A stretch of DNA of 64,000 nucleotides from an uncultured Jannaschia sp. (GCA_947494145.1 CANLTZ010000004.1:1-64000); one strand, 5' to 3'. Shown: positions 7,682 through 16,498, numbered from the stretch's first letter. The notes: a model not told the origin generated them from the sequence alone. Made by a program: numbers and translations.

Positions 7682-8827
7682 ATGACCGCCCGAACCGTCC
7701 TTATCACCGGCGCCCGTGCCCCCGTGGCGTTGCACCTTGCGCGGCTTCTATCCGCCGCCGGGCACCGCGTGCTGACGGCCGACACCTTCGCCCATCCGCT
7801 TGCCGCCGCCAGCCGCTGCGTGGCTACCCATCTGCAATTGCCGCCCCCGCGCCAGGCCTTCGCCGCCTACCAAACGGCCCTGTCCCGCGTCATCCACGAC
7901 CACAGCATCGACTTGATCCTACCGACCTGCGAAGAGGTGTTCTATCTGGCCCAAGCCGACCTTCCCGCGCCCGTCCTAGCCCCGAATATCAAGACGCTGG
8001 CCCGGATGCATAACAAGCACGCCTTCATCAACCTTTGCGCCGAGGCGGGCCTGCCCGCGCCCGAAACGCACCTGTTAGAGACGCAGGCCGACCTGGAAGC
8101 CATCGCCCCCCGCGCCCAAGATGTGGTCTTCAAGCCTGTTTGGTCCCGCTTCGCGAGCCGCGTGCTCATCCGGCCAAAGCCGCGCGCCTTGCGCCGCGTC
8201 CAGCCAAGCGCGACCGCGCCCTGGGTGGCGCAACGCTTCGTGGAGGGCGACGAAATCAGCCTTTACGCCCTGGCCCATGGCGGACGGCTGGTGGGCCTGT
8301 CGGCCTACCGCGCGCTGTACCGCGCGGGGCCCGGCGCCGCAGTGTGCTTTGCGCCGGTGGAGGACCCTGGCCTTGCCCCCTTCGCCGACCGCGTGATCGA
8401 AGCCACGGGGTGGAGCGGCCAGATCTCCTTCGATCTGATCCGCACGCCCTCTGGCCAGTTGCTGCCGTTGGAATGCAATCCCCGCGCCACGAGCGGGCTG
8501 CATTTCTTTTCGGACGGCCCGGCCTTCGCCGCGGCCCTTCTGTCAGGCCAACCCGTGGCGCCAGATGTGACGTGCCCCCAGGGCGTGCGCCTGGCGCTCT
8601 GGGTTTATGGCCTGCCCTCAGCCATTGCCGCCCGCGACTTGGCCCGCTTCCGCCGCACCCTTTCCGACGTCCAAGATGTCCTTGCCAGCCCCGACGACCC
8701 GGGGCCCGCGCGCGCGCAAATCCGCGCCCTGTCCGAGATCGCGGGTGTCGCACTGCGCCAACGCACCAGCCTGCAACGCGCCTCCACCCATGATATCGAA
8801 TGGGATGGATGGTCGGATGAAGGGTAG
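7682..8827 (+). CDS. ATP-grasp carboxylate ligase-like protein
   Basis: Predicted 381-aa cytosolic protein. An N-terminal Rossmann-like start (VLITGARAPVALHLARLL) is followed by an ATP-grasp domain from about residue 110 to 300, with FKPVWSRFASRVL as the lysine-bearing nucleotide strand, VAQRFVEGDEISLYAL and LIRTPSGQLLPLECNPRATSG as the metal-binding strand. Enzymes of this kind join a carboxylate to an amine or thiol through an acyl-phosphate. It is convergent with the KAS III operon and could serve the same pathway, but no shared promoter supports that. The substrate is unknown. Confidence 0.75.
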   Translation: MTARTVLITGARAPVALHLARLLSAAGHRVLTADTFAHPLAAASRCVATHLQLPPPRQAFAAYQTALSRVIHDHSIDLILPTCEEVFYLAQADLPAPVLAPNIKTLARMHNKHAFINLCAEAGLPAPETHLLETQADLEAIAPRAQDVVFKPVWSRFASRVLIRPKPRALRRVQPSATAPWVAQRFVEGDEISLYALAHGGRLVGLSAYRALYRAGPGAAVCFAPVEDPGLAPFADRVIEATGWSGQISFDLIRTPSGQLLPLECNPRATSGLHFFSDGPAFAAALLSGQPVAPDVTCPQGVRLALWVYGLPSAIAARDLARFRRTLSDVQDVLASPDDPGPARAQIRALSEIAGVALRQRTSLQRASTHDIEWDGWSDEG

Positions 8828-8880
8828 GGCGATGCGCGGCACGACAACGCCTGGCACCTTGCCCAAAAGCCTGACACGGC

Positions 8881-8943
8881 TTTCCCAACTCCGAACCCTG
8901 GACCGGGATCAAGCCCAAGGGGCGCCGGTTCATCGACGGCCCG
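8881..8943 (-). repeat. dispersed hairpin repeat, copy B
   Basis: Reverse-orientation relative of 4123-4180. On the minus strand it reads GTCGATGAACCGGCGCCC then CTTGGGCTTGATCCCGGTCC, keeping the outer CCGG stem and inner GCCC/GGGC stem. It lies in the 167-nt gap between the ATP-grasp gene and the convergent Rieske gene. No other feature is apparent in that gap. Confidence 0.65.
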
Positions 8944-8994
8944 GCTTGCGCTGACGCGGTCTAGCAAAACAAGCAACCCTCGGCAGATACGTCC

Positions 8995-9981
8995 TTACAA
9001 CTCCATCCGCACCACAATCGGCGCCGCTGCCGCCGCAGGCATCTTCTCGGCCATGATCGCCGCGATATCGGCCCGAAGGAAATCCAGCGGCCCGATAACC
9101 GGCCGCGCATCTGGCGCCAGCGCTGCGTTGGCCTTGGCGGACCGCAGGACCCGACGGTCTTGCTCCAACGCGATGCGGAACATCGGCTCGAAAAGCAGCG
9201 CCTTCAGGTGGTCCGCGACCCCGCCGCGTGGCCCAACCAGCCAGCCCACGCCTTCGACGCTGTCCGTATCGGCCTGGCGCAAATGGAACGTGGTCGACAG
9301 CACCATCCCCCGCGGGCCCCAATATTCCAGCTCTGCGATGCCGGGATAGCGGAAACGCCCCACTGTCTTCACCCGCGCGCCTTCCAGCAGCTTGCTGATC
9401 AACCCCTGTTGCTTGTCCTCGCCGGTATAGCTCGCCTCTACCCAGCCGGGGCCGCCGGTGATGGCCACCTCAACTTCCTGGCGTGCGGCGCCGAGACCCC
9501 GCAACAGCCCGCGATGGGTGTAATGCGTGTGGGTCGCGTCCAGTATGTTTTCGGCGACATCCAACAGGGTCGAAGCGGTCTGGCTGCGCACGACCCGCGC
9601 GATCACCGGCGCACCTTCCTGGCAATGCACATACGGCGCGCCCTCGGGCGTCCCGGTACTTACGAAGACGCCGCCCGCCCGCTCCGCCACCCGCAGGCCT
9701 GGCACGCGGTAGGCTGGCACCTCGCCCAAAAGCCCCGGCACGGCGGTGCAGCGCCCCTGACCGTCGAAGCGCCAGCCGTGATAGGGGCACTCGATCTCGC
9801 CGCAGCGCACGCGGCCGCCGGATAGGGCCACCAGACGGTGTGGGCAGCGGTCCTGCAAGGCGACCACACGGCCCGCCCCCTCCCGAAACAGGACGAACGG
9901 CGCCCCATCCAACATCAAACGGAGAGGTTTCGCCCCGACATCCTGCGACCGGCACACAGCCTGCCAATGTGCCCCGCTCAT
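8995..9981 (-). CDS. Rieske non-heme iron oxygenase
   Basis: Predicted 328-aa oxygenase. The Rieske [2Fe-2S] ligands are C46-P-H48 and C65-P-Y-H68. The mononuclear-iron region NILDATHTHYTH places D147, H150 and H155 in the D-x2-H-x4-H arrangement. This is the vanillate O-demethylase-like group, in which a reductase supplies electrons; no reductase gene is nearby. The ATG at 9981 overlaps the upstream gene's stop by 4 nt. It is the last gene of the six-gene operon, so it likely hydroxylates, desaturates or dealkylates a late intermediate. The substrate is unknown. Confidence 0.85.
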   Translation of the reverse strand: MSGAHWQAVCRSQDVGAKPLRLMLDGAPFVLFREGAGRVVALQDRCPHRLVALSGGRVRCGEIECPYHGWRFDGQGRCTAVPGLLGEVPAYRVPGLRVAERAGGVFVSTGTPEGAPYVHCQEGAPVIARVVRSQTASTLLDVAENILDATHTHYTHRGLLRGLGAARQEVEVAITGGPGWVEASYTGEDKQQGLISKLLEGARVKTVGRFRYPGIAELEYWGPRGMVLSTTFHLRQADTDSVEGVGWLVGPRGGVADHLKALLFEPMFRIALEQDRRVLRSAKANAALAPDARPVIGPLDFLRADIAAIMAEKMPAAAAAPIVVRMEL

Positions 9982-11051
9982 AACCCCATCCTTTCCAGCA
10001 AAGGCACACCCACGCGGCGCAGCACCTGGCCCACGGCGCCCACCATGGCGCGGCGCCCGAAGCCTAGATGCCGCACATAGCAGGCCGCGTATTCCACCAC
10101 TGGCACGGCCCCGCGCAGGCGCTTGAACGCCCCCGCCCCGGCGCTGACGTTGTAAAACAGTCCCGCTTCCTCTGCGTCGCGCTGCGCCGCGAGCATCATG
10201 AGGCGATACAGCCCCTCTGCCTGCGGGCGCGTCACATCGTAGCCCACGATGGGCTGCGTGAGGGTCTGCCCCTGCCGAAACAAACCCGAAACCGCCACCA
10301 ATTCGCCCGTTCCGGGGTCGCGTAGACCGCGCATCCGCAGCAGGCCACGGCCCACCATTTCCCGCAGAAACAGCGCCGTATATTGCGGATTCAGAAAGGT
10401 ATATTTCCGTAGATAGAGCATCCCATACAGCACCTCTGCCCTGGCCCAATCCGTGTCTCTGAACTGACAATCAGAGACGAACAAAGACCGCTTTGCGAGC
10501 TTCTCATCCCGCCGCCGCTCCCGCTTCCAGGGGGGCACATCCGCGCGGCAATCATAGACCCAGACCTGACGGGTCGGCAGCAGCGCAAAGCCCGCCTGCG
10601 CCAAAGCCTCCATCGTCGCTGCATCCGCAACGTGGTTGAGCGACCGCAGCACAATGGCCCGGCCCGGAAACCGCGCCACCAACCCATCCCGCAAGGCCGC
10701 TGCGTCGCGCAGCACAGGGGCGGGGTTCGTGGAAAGCAGCCAATTGTTCACCTGCACTTGATGATCGAGGCCCGTGGCACGCACCATGGGCGCCGTCGCG
10801 CGGATCAGGCCCTGCATCGCCGCCCGCCCGCGGTCGGATGTCAGATGCCGGGTTTCCTCCAACGCGTAGTCCACGAAGGCGGCGGAGGGGCGGCAGATGT
10901 AGCAATTGCCCACCTCATCCGCGTCATTCACCGTCAGCGGCAGGCGCTGGCCCTCCACCTCCACGACCTCGACCCGGGTGCGTAAGTTGGCCACGAGGGC
11001 GCTGGTTGCGTGGGCGCTGAACAGGTCCGCGAAGGCATCGGCGCCCTTCAT
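9978..11051 (-). CDS. GNAT-like (BioF2-type) acyltransferase-like protein
   Basis: Predicted 357-aa soluble protein. The C-terminal half (residues about 170-330) resembles the tandem GNAT fold of FemAB/BioF2-like proteins: a run of basic residues WKRERRRDEKLAK, then LREMVGRGLLRMRGLRDPGTGELVAVSGL and a terminal AGAGAFKRLRG. Such proteins transfer acyl or aminoacyl groups. It overlaps its neighbours by 4 nt on both sides, so it is part of the pathway. The assignment rests on fold-like pattern, not on a diagnostic motif. Confidence 0.6.
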   Translation of the reverse strand: MKGADAFADLFSAHATSALVANLRTRVEVVEVEGQRLPLTVNDADEVGNCYICRPSAAFVDYALEETRHLTSDRGRAAMQGLIRATAPMVRATGLDHQVQVNNWLLSTNPAPVLRDAAALRDGLVARFPGRAIVLRSLNHVADAATMEALAQAGFALLPTRQVWVYDCRADVPPWKRERRRDEKLAKRSLFVSDCQFRDTDWARAEVLYGMLYLRKYTFLNPQYTALFLREMVGRGLLRMRGLRDPGTGELVAVSGLFRQGQTLTQPIVGYDVTRPQAEGLYRLMMLAAQRDAEEAGLFYNVSAGAGAFKRLRGAVPVVEYAACYVRHLGFGRRAMVGAVGQVLRRVGVPLLERMGL

Positions 11052-12277
11052 GCAGGGGTCTCGCGCATCACGCGGCGCAGCTTGCGCCCCATCTCCAATG
11101 GCATTTCCGCCTGTTCCAGCGCCACGTGGCAGCCTTCCCCCAGCCGCGCTGCCACGGCGCCGCGCGCGACCTGCGCGACCTCTGGCGGCACCCCCGGCGC
11201 CAACGTCAGCACGACGCGGTCATCGGCCACCTGCCGCAACCGGAAATCATCGATCCGCGCATCTGCGCCTAGCACCGCGTTGCGCAACACGTCGGGCGTC
11301 ACCATGCGGCCCGCCACCTGGAAGCAATCGTCCATGCGCCCCACCACTTCGTCGATGGCCAGCAGGGGCGATCCGCACGGGCATGGCCTGTTCGAGACCC
11401 GAAGCAAGTCGTTCATCCGGTATCGCGCCATGATCTGCGTGCGCCGCGCGAAATTGGTGATCAACGGGCTCACCAACCCGTCGCCCACAGGCTCCAACTC
11501 GAAATGGACTGAGTCTTCTGCCAAGTGCAGCCGCCCTTCGCGGCAGGTCACCGCCAGCAAGCCCTCGGTCGCCATGTAGATCTGTTCAAGTCGACCGAAC
11601 CGCGCCTCGATGGGTGGGCGGTCCACCGGGTCCAGCGTCTCGGCAGCCGAAAAGACGCGCAGGGGCGGCGGCGCGTGCCAGTCGGTAGCAAGGGCGCGCA
11701 GCACCTTGGGCGGCGCCACGATCACGCTGGGCGCGAAGCGGTGCAAGGCGTCGCGCCAATGCCCCTCGCCGCTGCCGATATCCACGAAGCGCAGGTCGAT
11801 GCGCCCCGTTAAACGCGCCGCGTCGTAAAGCCGGGTCGATTGCGGCAAAACCACCGCTACGCGCTGCTTGCGCCAGAGCAGATCGGGCATGGTCTTGGCC
11901 AGGATGGCACCCAGCCAAGCGAACCGCTCCGTATCGGAAATCACGAACAAACCGCGATTACCGCTCGTCCCCGTGCTGGCGCCCACGGTTAGACCACCTA
12001 GCCGCCCATCGGGCAACGCGGCGCGCACCGCCTCGGCCGTGATGCCATGCCGGTTATAGGCGACGAAATTCGCCATCAGCGTGGCTTTGTCCATGACAGG
12101 CAGGTCGGACAGGGGCTTGGGCGCAGCGTCGAAAGCGGCCACGCGCGGCAAATCACGGGCCAGCCAACGGCGCACCTGCCGCCCCTGCCAAGCCAGCAGC
12201 CGGTCGCGCGGCAGACCGGCGCGTCCCATGCGATGTGCGGTGGCGAACGCAGTCAGACCGCGCAGCGCCCCGTTCAC
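11048..12277 (-). CDS. adenylate-forming enzyme, F390-synthetase/PaaK-like
   Basis: Predicted 409-aa protein of the phenylacetate-CoA ligase/coenzyme F390 synthetase group, which activates a carboxylate as acyl-AMP. The phosphate-loop motif VGASTGTSGNRGLF is near residue 95, YMATEG near 230, the adenosine-contact YRMNDLLRV near 280, then CPCGSP and a short C-terminal domain ending GRKLRRV. The GTG start at 12277 overlaps the preceding stop by 4 nt. In the operon it would load or activate an acid, perhaps the product of the KAS III step. It has no fused carrier protein. Confidence 0.78.
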   Translation of the reverse strand: MNGALRGLTAFATAHRMGRAGLPRDRLLAWQGRQVRRWLARDLPRVAAFDAAPKPLSDLPVMDKATLMANFVAYNRHGITAEAVRAALPDGRLGGLTVGASTGTSGNRGLFVISDTERFAWLGAILAKTMPDLLWRKQRVAVVLPQSTRLYDAARLTGRIDLRFVDIGSGEGHWRDALHRFAPSVIVAPPKVLRALATDWHAPPPLRVFSAAETLDPVDRPPIEARFGRLEQIYMATEGLLAVTCREGRLHLAEDSVHFELEPVGDGLVSPLITNFARRTQIMARYRMNDLLRVSNRPCPCGSPLLAIDEVVGRMDDCFQVAGRMVTPDVLRNAVLGADARIDDFRLRQVADDRVVLTLAPGVPPEVAQVARGAVAARLGEGCHVALEQAEMPLEMGRKLRRVMRETPA

Positions 12278-13080
12278 AGGTCGAACTCCGTGGGTGCCGG
12301 ATCATGGCAGAGCACCACTTCCGCCCCCACCTCGCGGAAACGGCGTACCAACGCTGTCGACTGCGCCGCCGCAACCCCATTCGCCGCGATCAACGTGGCA
12401 GGAAAGCCCGGGGCGCGGCCTTCATCCAGGGCAGGCAGGCGCCATTGTGTGTCCGCTGCGTAAAGCACAGGGCGGGGGCGGGGGAAGAACAGCCCAACAT
12501 GCCCCTCGGCATGTCCGGGCAAGTCCACTGTGATCACAGTACCGTCGCCCAGCACATCCCGCCCGTCCGGCAAACCCGGAAGGGTCGGCACAGGCTGGGT
12601 CTGGGCCACATCGTCCAGGCGGGCCATGAAATCTCGGGGCAAGAGTTCGGCGAAGACCCCGTGCCGTAAGTTCGCCGCCCTTCCCCGTCCTGCAATGCGC
12701 GCTGCCGTCGCCGCAGAGGCCGTAAACCGCGCGTTGGGGAATTGTCGCAGGCCCGAGATATGGTCGGGGTGGAAATGCGTCACGATCACCCGCGTCACAT
12801 CTGCCGGGGTCAGCCCCATCGTGGCCAGAACGGCTTCTGGCTGACCCTCGGGACGCAGATCGGCGCCAAAAGCCCAGGAATAGAGCCGCAGGGCAAGACT
12901 GCGCCCTGGTGCCGTCAGCGTCTCGGGCGTGTAGCCCGTGTCGATCACGACGGTCCCTTGCACCGGATGCCGCAGCACCCCCCAGCGGGCCTTCAGCGCG
13001 ATCTTCTCAGCTTCGCCGTCGCGTAGAACGAGGGAGCCACGGACGGGGATGCGCGCAGCATCGGCGAAAACGGGTGTCAT
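12274..13080 (-). CDS. metallo-beta-lactamase-fold hydrolase
   Basis: Predicted 268-aa protein with the zinc motif THFHPDHISGL (HxHxDH, near residue 100), a later metal ligand in DLPGHAEGH, and YAADTQW with CHDP downstream. No signal peptide is seen. The nearest familiar relatives by motif layout are lactonases and thioesterase-like hydrolases, so it could release a thioester or open a lactone. The ATG at 13080 overlaps the epimerase stop by 4 nt. The substrate is inferred only from its place in the operon. Confidence 0.82.
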   Translation of the reverse strand: MTPVFADAARIPVRGSLVLRDGEAEKIALKARWGVLRHPVQGTVVIDTGYTPETLTAPGRSLALRLYSWAFGADLRPEGQPEAVLATMGLTPADVTRVIVTHFHPDHISGLRQFPNARFTASAATAARIAGRGRAANLRHGVFAELLPRDFMARLDDVAQTQPVPTLPGLPDGRDVLGDGTVITVDLPGHAEGHVGLFFPRPRPVLYAADTQWRLPALDEGRAPGFPATLIAANGVAAAQSTALVRRFREVGAEVVLCHDPAPTEFDL

Positions 13081-14051
13081 GGGCCTGCCCCCGTGAAGGT
13101 GCGCGCCAGCCCTTCCTCGAAGGTCACGCGCGGCACCCAGCCAAGTTCGGCCTTCGCGCGGGACAGATCCAGGCTCTGGCGATAGGCGAACAGGGCCACG
13201 GCGTAGCGTGTTACCGGCGGCTCTGGCGCGTCGGGCAGGGCATGGCACGCGGCCTCTGCCACCCGGGCGGCAGCCATGGCCAGCGGCAGGGGCACAGACC
13301 GCCAACGTGCCATCACGCCAGCCCTTGCGCAGACCCTGTCCACGATGTCGCGCACCGCCAGAACTTCGCCCCCCGACATATGATAAACGCGACCCGTTAC
13401 GCCTTGGGTCAACGCGGCCTCCACCCCGCGGACCACGTCGCTCACATGGGTCAGGTCGATCTCTGCCTGCCCACCACGCAACAGGGGCAGGGGCCGCGCC
13501 CGTGCTGCACGCAGAAGGCGCGGCAACAGGGCCGTGTCCCCGGCGCCATAGATGCCCCGGGGGCGCAGCACCACCGGCCCCACGTCTGGCGCGGCCAGAA
13601 CCAGTGCCTCCGCCGCCGCCTTGGTTTCGGCATAGGCGTTGAAGGGCGGCGGCAGGGGCGTGTCTTCGGCCAGGCCCAACCGATCCTCCGGCGCGAAACA
13701 GACAGAGGGGGAAGAGATCAACACAAACCGCCCTACGCCCGCCTGCCGCGCCAACGCCAACACATTGCGCGTACCGTCCACATTGGCCGCCCGAAACGCC
13801 GCGCGCCGCCCGAACGGTGCCGACAAGGCGGCGGCATGGACCACGGCATCCAGCCGCCCCACGGCCTGCCCCAAGGGCGCAACGATGTCCCAGCGCAGCA
13901 CCTCGTGCCCCGCCGCCACCAGCCGATCACACCCCGCGCTGTCGCGCCCCTGGGCCAGGACCTGCCAACCCGCCGCCGCCAAGGCCGCCACCAGATGGCC
14001 GCCCAGAAATCCCGTGGCGCCGGTGACCAGAACCCGGCGGTCAGGCGACAT
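13077..14051 (-). CDS. NAD(P)-dependent epimerase/3-beta-HSD-like SDR
   Basis: Predicted 324-aa extended short-chain dehydrogenase. The nucleotide motif VLVTGATGFLGGHL is at residues 7-20, with serine in LISSPS and the catalytic YAETKAA (YxxxK). The layout resembles OleD-type beta-keto acid reductases as well as sugar epimerases. It overlaps the KAS III gene by 11 nt upstream and the hydrolase gene by 4 nt downstream. Beside a KAS III and an AMP-forming enzyme, reduction of a beta-keto intermediate is the most economical guess. Confidence 0.82.
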   Translation of the reverse strand: MSPDRRVLVTGATGFLGGHLVAALAAAGWQVLAQGRDSAGCDRLVAAGHEVLRWDIVAPLGQAVGRLDAVVHAAALSAPFGRRAAFRAANVDGTRNVLALARQAGVGRFVLISSPSVCFAPEDRLGLAEDTPLPPPFNAYAETKAAAEALVLAAPDVGPVVLRPRGIYGAGDTALLPRLLRAARARPLPLLRGGQAEIDLTHVSDVVRGVEAALTQGVTGRVYHMSGGEVLAVRDIVDRVCARAGVMARWRSVPLPLAMAAARVAEAACHALPDAPEPPVTRYAVALFAYRQSLDLSRAKAELGWVPRVTFEEGLARTFTGAGP

Positions 14052-15009
14052 AGGCCATGCCGCCCAGCGACACCCCGGCAGAGGTGCCCAGCATCAACAC
14101 CTTCGCCCCGGGCCCAATCCGCCCGTCGCGGCGCGCACAATCCAGTGCAAACGGGATCGACGCCGCGATCTGGTTGCCCACCTCGCCCGCCAGATCCACC
14201 ACCTGGCTGGCATCGAAGCCGGTCAGTCGCACCATATGCGCTAAGGCAGCGGGCCCTGCCTGGTGCGGGACAATCACATCCACGTCCGAGCGCGCCCAAC
14301 CGGCACGGTCCAGCACTGCGCCGACGAACCCGTCGAAGCAACGTGCGGTGATGCGGAAGAGCGCCCTGCCATCCATGGAAAACAACGCATTCGCCTCGAA
14401 GTCAGGTTCCCCGAAACGATACCGCGTGCCCCCTGACCCGATGGCGCAGGCCTCCCACCCGGATGGATGCGTCTCGAACACGCTACTGCGGAGCCCGTCG
14501 CCCTTTGTGATCACAGCCGCCGCCGCGCCATCGCCGAACAGGGCGGCCACCTCTGGGTCGGCCTTCCACGGCAAAGCACGGGACGCGACTTCTGCACAGA
14601 ACACCAACACGCACTCCGCCCGCCCCGCCGCGATCTGCAACGCCGCCAAGTCCACTGCGCTCAGAAAGCCCAGGCACGTGCTGTTGATGTCGAAAGCCCC
14701 TGCAGCGCCATCCGCGATGCCCAGCCGCCGCATGACCAGCGGCGCGGTGGCGGGCAGCGGTTGATAGGGCACGGCAGAGCCCGACAGAACAAGGTCCACC
14801 TTCCCCGCGGGAAGACCCGCATTGTCCAGTGCCGCGCGGCAGGCCTGCTCCGCCAGGTCGATCTGGCTTTCGCCTTCGCAGACATATCGCTGCCGCACGC
14901 CCGTCCGAGCCGCCAGATGCCCTTCGGGCAGACCCAGCTTGCGGTCCATCTGCTCTGAAGACACGCACGTCTCCGGTAAGGCGCGTCCGGTTCCCGCGAT
15001 CCGTATCAT
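14041..15009 (-). CDS. beta-ketoacyl synthase III (FabH/OleA-like)
   Basis: Predicted 322-aa condensing enzyme of the KAS III family. The triad is intact and at nearly the same numbering as E. coli FabH (C112, H244, N274): C112 in NSTCLGF, H249 in VPHQAG and N279 in GNQIAASIP. The start [12 protein letters not shown] is the standard family N-terminus. It leads the six-gene operon, so this is probably not the housekeeping fatty-acid initiator but a pathway-specific condensing enzyme making a beta-keto acyl product. Primer and extender are unknown. Confidence 0.88.
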   Translation of the reverse strand: MIRIAGTGRALPETCVSSEQMDRKLGLPEGHLAARTGVRQRYVCEGESQIDLAEQACRAALDNAGLPAGKVDLVLSGSAVPYQPLPATAPLVMRRLGIADGAAGAFDINSTCLGFLSAVDLAALQIAAGRAECVLVFCAEVASRALPWKADPEVAALFGDGAAAAVITKGDGLRSSVFETHPSGWEACAIGSGGTRYRFGEPDFEANALFSMDGRALFRITARCFDGFVGAVLDRAGWARSDVDVIVPHQAGPAALAHMVRLTGFDASQVVDLAGEVGNQIAASIPFALDCARRDGRIGPGAKVLMLGTSAGVSLGGMAYVA

Positions 15010-15044
15010 TCCATTCCCCAACCGGCCCAAACCGGCCAATTCAT

Positions 15045-15074
15045 CGAATATGGCAGGCTTTCCGTCTGTCCAAA
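15045..15074 (-). promoter_or_regulatory. candidate promoter of the KAS III operon
   Basis: On the minus strand TTGGAC (15074-15069) is followed after 18 nt by TATTCG (15050-15045), about 35 nt upstream of the KAS III start. An overlapping CATATT gives a 16-nt spacer instead. The rest of 15010-15196 shows only a short direct repeat, ACCGGCC, near 15022-15037. Confidence 0.3.
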
Positions 15075-15196
15075 AGATGACGATGGTTTGGGGACGCTGT
15101 ATTCGTCACACTGGCAAGACAGGTCCTGCAGCAACGGGCAAGATGCCTGGCGCCAGCACAGCCGGTCGCTGCCGGGACGCTTTGGTCGAAAGTAAG

Positions 15197-15232
15197 AAAC
15201 CCCCGGGGCGAAAGCGGATCGCCCGGGGGTTT
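15197..15232. terminator. strong hairpin terminator
   Basis: AAACCCCCGGG at the left pairs with CCCGGGGGTTT at the right, extended by CG pairs around a short A-rich loop (one bulged G). It lies 19 nt past the RTX gene stop and would end that leftward transcript. The A/T-flanked stem could work in both directions, insulating the RTX gene from the KAS III operon. Confidence 0.8.
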
Positions 15233-15250
15233 CGGTTTCGTGTTGGCGAT

Positions 15251-16339
15251 TTATGCCGGGATTGGCACGACCGCGTTGGAGGGCACGCCAAGCACATCGA
15301 CCAAGACCAGCGTGGTTTCCCCGTCGATCAGGATGTGTGTGTTTGGCCCCACATCCACGAGTTCAACAACAGGTGTCGGGCCGGAGGAGGGGTAATAAAC
15401 CTCCACCAAGTCGATGCCAACTTCGAAATCGGTGACCTCGCCCGGGGCGCCGTCGGCGGCCCAAGTCCCAGTGGCGAAAATATCGCTACCTGCACCGCCA
15501 GTGGCAACGTCACCATCACCGATACCAAAGATATCGTCGCCAGCGCCGCCCGTAAGGACGTCTTGCGAGCCAGTCCCACTATCGGGATCGGCGAAGAGGT
15601 CGAACGCACCCGTGGTTAGGTCGACGGTGCCGACACCATAGAGGAAGTCGTTTCCGTCACCCCCTATGAGTTCATCACTCCCGAGGCCGCCCAGAAGGAT
15701 ATCGGATCCTGCGCCGCCACGGATCGTGTCATCGCCCTCGTCACCAACGAGGTAATCGTCGTCGGCTTGGCCAGACAGCAGGTCTGCACCGGCACCACCC
15801 ACGAGCAGGTCTTCCCCACCACCGCCGGCGATCGTGTCATCGCGGTCGGTGCCCGTGATGAAGTCGTCCTCGGCCGTGCCGGTTTCATTTTCACCAGGCT
15901 CCGGGTCGGGATCAGGATCCGGATTGGGGTCGGGATCAGGCTCTGGGTCCGGATTGGGGTCAGGCTCTGGGTCAGGGTCAGGCTCTGGGTCCGGATTGGG
16001 GTCCGGGTCAGGATCAGGGTTGGGTTCAGGGTCAGGCTCCGGATCCGGGTCGGGATCAGGATCCGGGTCAGGATTGGGCTCCGGGTCAGGATCAGGGTCC
16101 GGGTTGGGCTCAGGGTCAGGCTCCGGCTGAGGATCTGGGTCGGGCGTAGGATCCGGATCAGGCGCGGGATCGGGTGCAGGATCCGGGTCCTCGTCGCCCT
16201 CATCCAGCATGTCACCTTCGCCGACAGCGCCGTCGTCGTCGCCAGCATCGAGGACTTCGTCGGAATCGCCGTCGTTGTCGCCAAATATGCTAGACGTCGC
16301 GCCGCCCGCTCCGAGCATCAGGATCATCATCCAAAGCAT
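15251..16339 (-). CDS. RTX-type calcium-binding repeat protein with Pro-Asp linker
   Basis: Predicted 362-aa acidic protein. A short hydrophobic start (MLWMMILMLGAGGATSS) is followed by an Asp-rich segment, then about 100 residues of PD/PE/PN dipeptides (about 50-150), then RTX-like nonapeptides (GGAGADLLSG, GGAGSDILLG, GGDGNDFLYG, GGAGDDIFG) and a C-terminal domain. RTX repeats bind calcium once the protein is outside the cell. Similar small proteins with this N-terminus occur in Rhodobacteraceae. No RTX-specific type I exporter is nearby, and the adjacent type II system is a possible route, unproven. Confidence 0.8.
   Translation of the reverse strand: MLWMMILMLGAGGATSSIFGDNDGDSDEVLDAGDDDGAVGEGDMLDEGDEDPDPAPDPAPDPDPTPDPDPQPEPDPEPNPDPDPDPEPNPDPDPDPDPDPEPDPEPNPDPDPDPNPDPEPDPDPEPDPNPDPEPDPDPNPDPDPDPEPGENETGTAEDDFITGTDRDDTIAGGGGEDLLVGGAGADLLSGQADDDYLVGDEGDDTIRGGAGSDILLGGLGSDELIGGDGNDFLYGVGTVDLTTGAFDLFADPDSGTGSQDVLTGGAGDDIFGIGDGDVATGGAGSDIFATGTWAADGAPGEVTDFEVGIDLVEVYYPSSGPTPVVELVDVGPNTHILIDGETTLVLVDVLGVPSNAVVPIPA
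15895..16195 (-). repeat. hexameric tandem repeat coding for Pro-Asp/Pro-Glu
   Basis: About 300 bp of degenerate 6-bp units (GGGTCA, GGATCC, GGCTCC and similar on the plus strand), in frame inside the RTX gene. The units also form higher-order runs, which points to expansion by slippage. Length is likely to vary between strains without breaking the frame. Confidence 0.9.
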
Positions 16340-16372
16340 AGGCCTACCTTTCCAATCGAAACGACAATTGCC

Positions 16373-16399
16373 GTTAATCTCTGTTAATCGGCCTTAACT
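16373..16399 (-). promoter_or_regulatory. A/T-rich promoter region of the RTX gene
   Basis: GTTAATC occurs twice (within 16373-16390), 11 nt apart centre to centre and followed by TTAACTT, about 35-60 nt upstream of the RTX start. Such one-turn spacing suits an operator or promoter. The remaining 16400-16498 shows nothing recognisable. Confidence 0.25.
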
Positions 16400-16498
16400 T
16401 CTCTCCGCATTCGGTCTGACATGTGGCGGTTTTGGGCTGCACTAAGGCGCAGTGTGCGGTGACGCGACCAATCCAACCGTGTGGGAGGAAACCGTCTC

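Noticed and set aside
15895-16195. Possible CRISPR array
   Set aside because: The repeat unit is 6 bp and coding, without spacers of regular length and without cas genes.
15767-16387. Open frames opposite the RTX gene rich in Gly-Ser or Arg-Val-Gly
   Set aside because: They are mirror images of the hexameric repeat, which stays open in several frames; no ribosome site or domain supports them.
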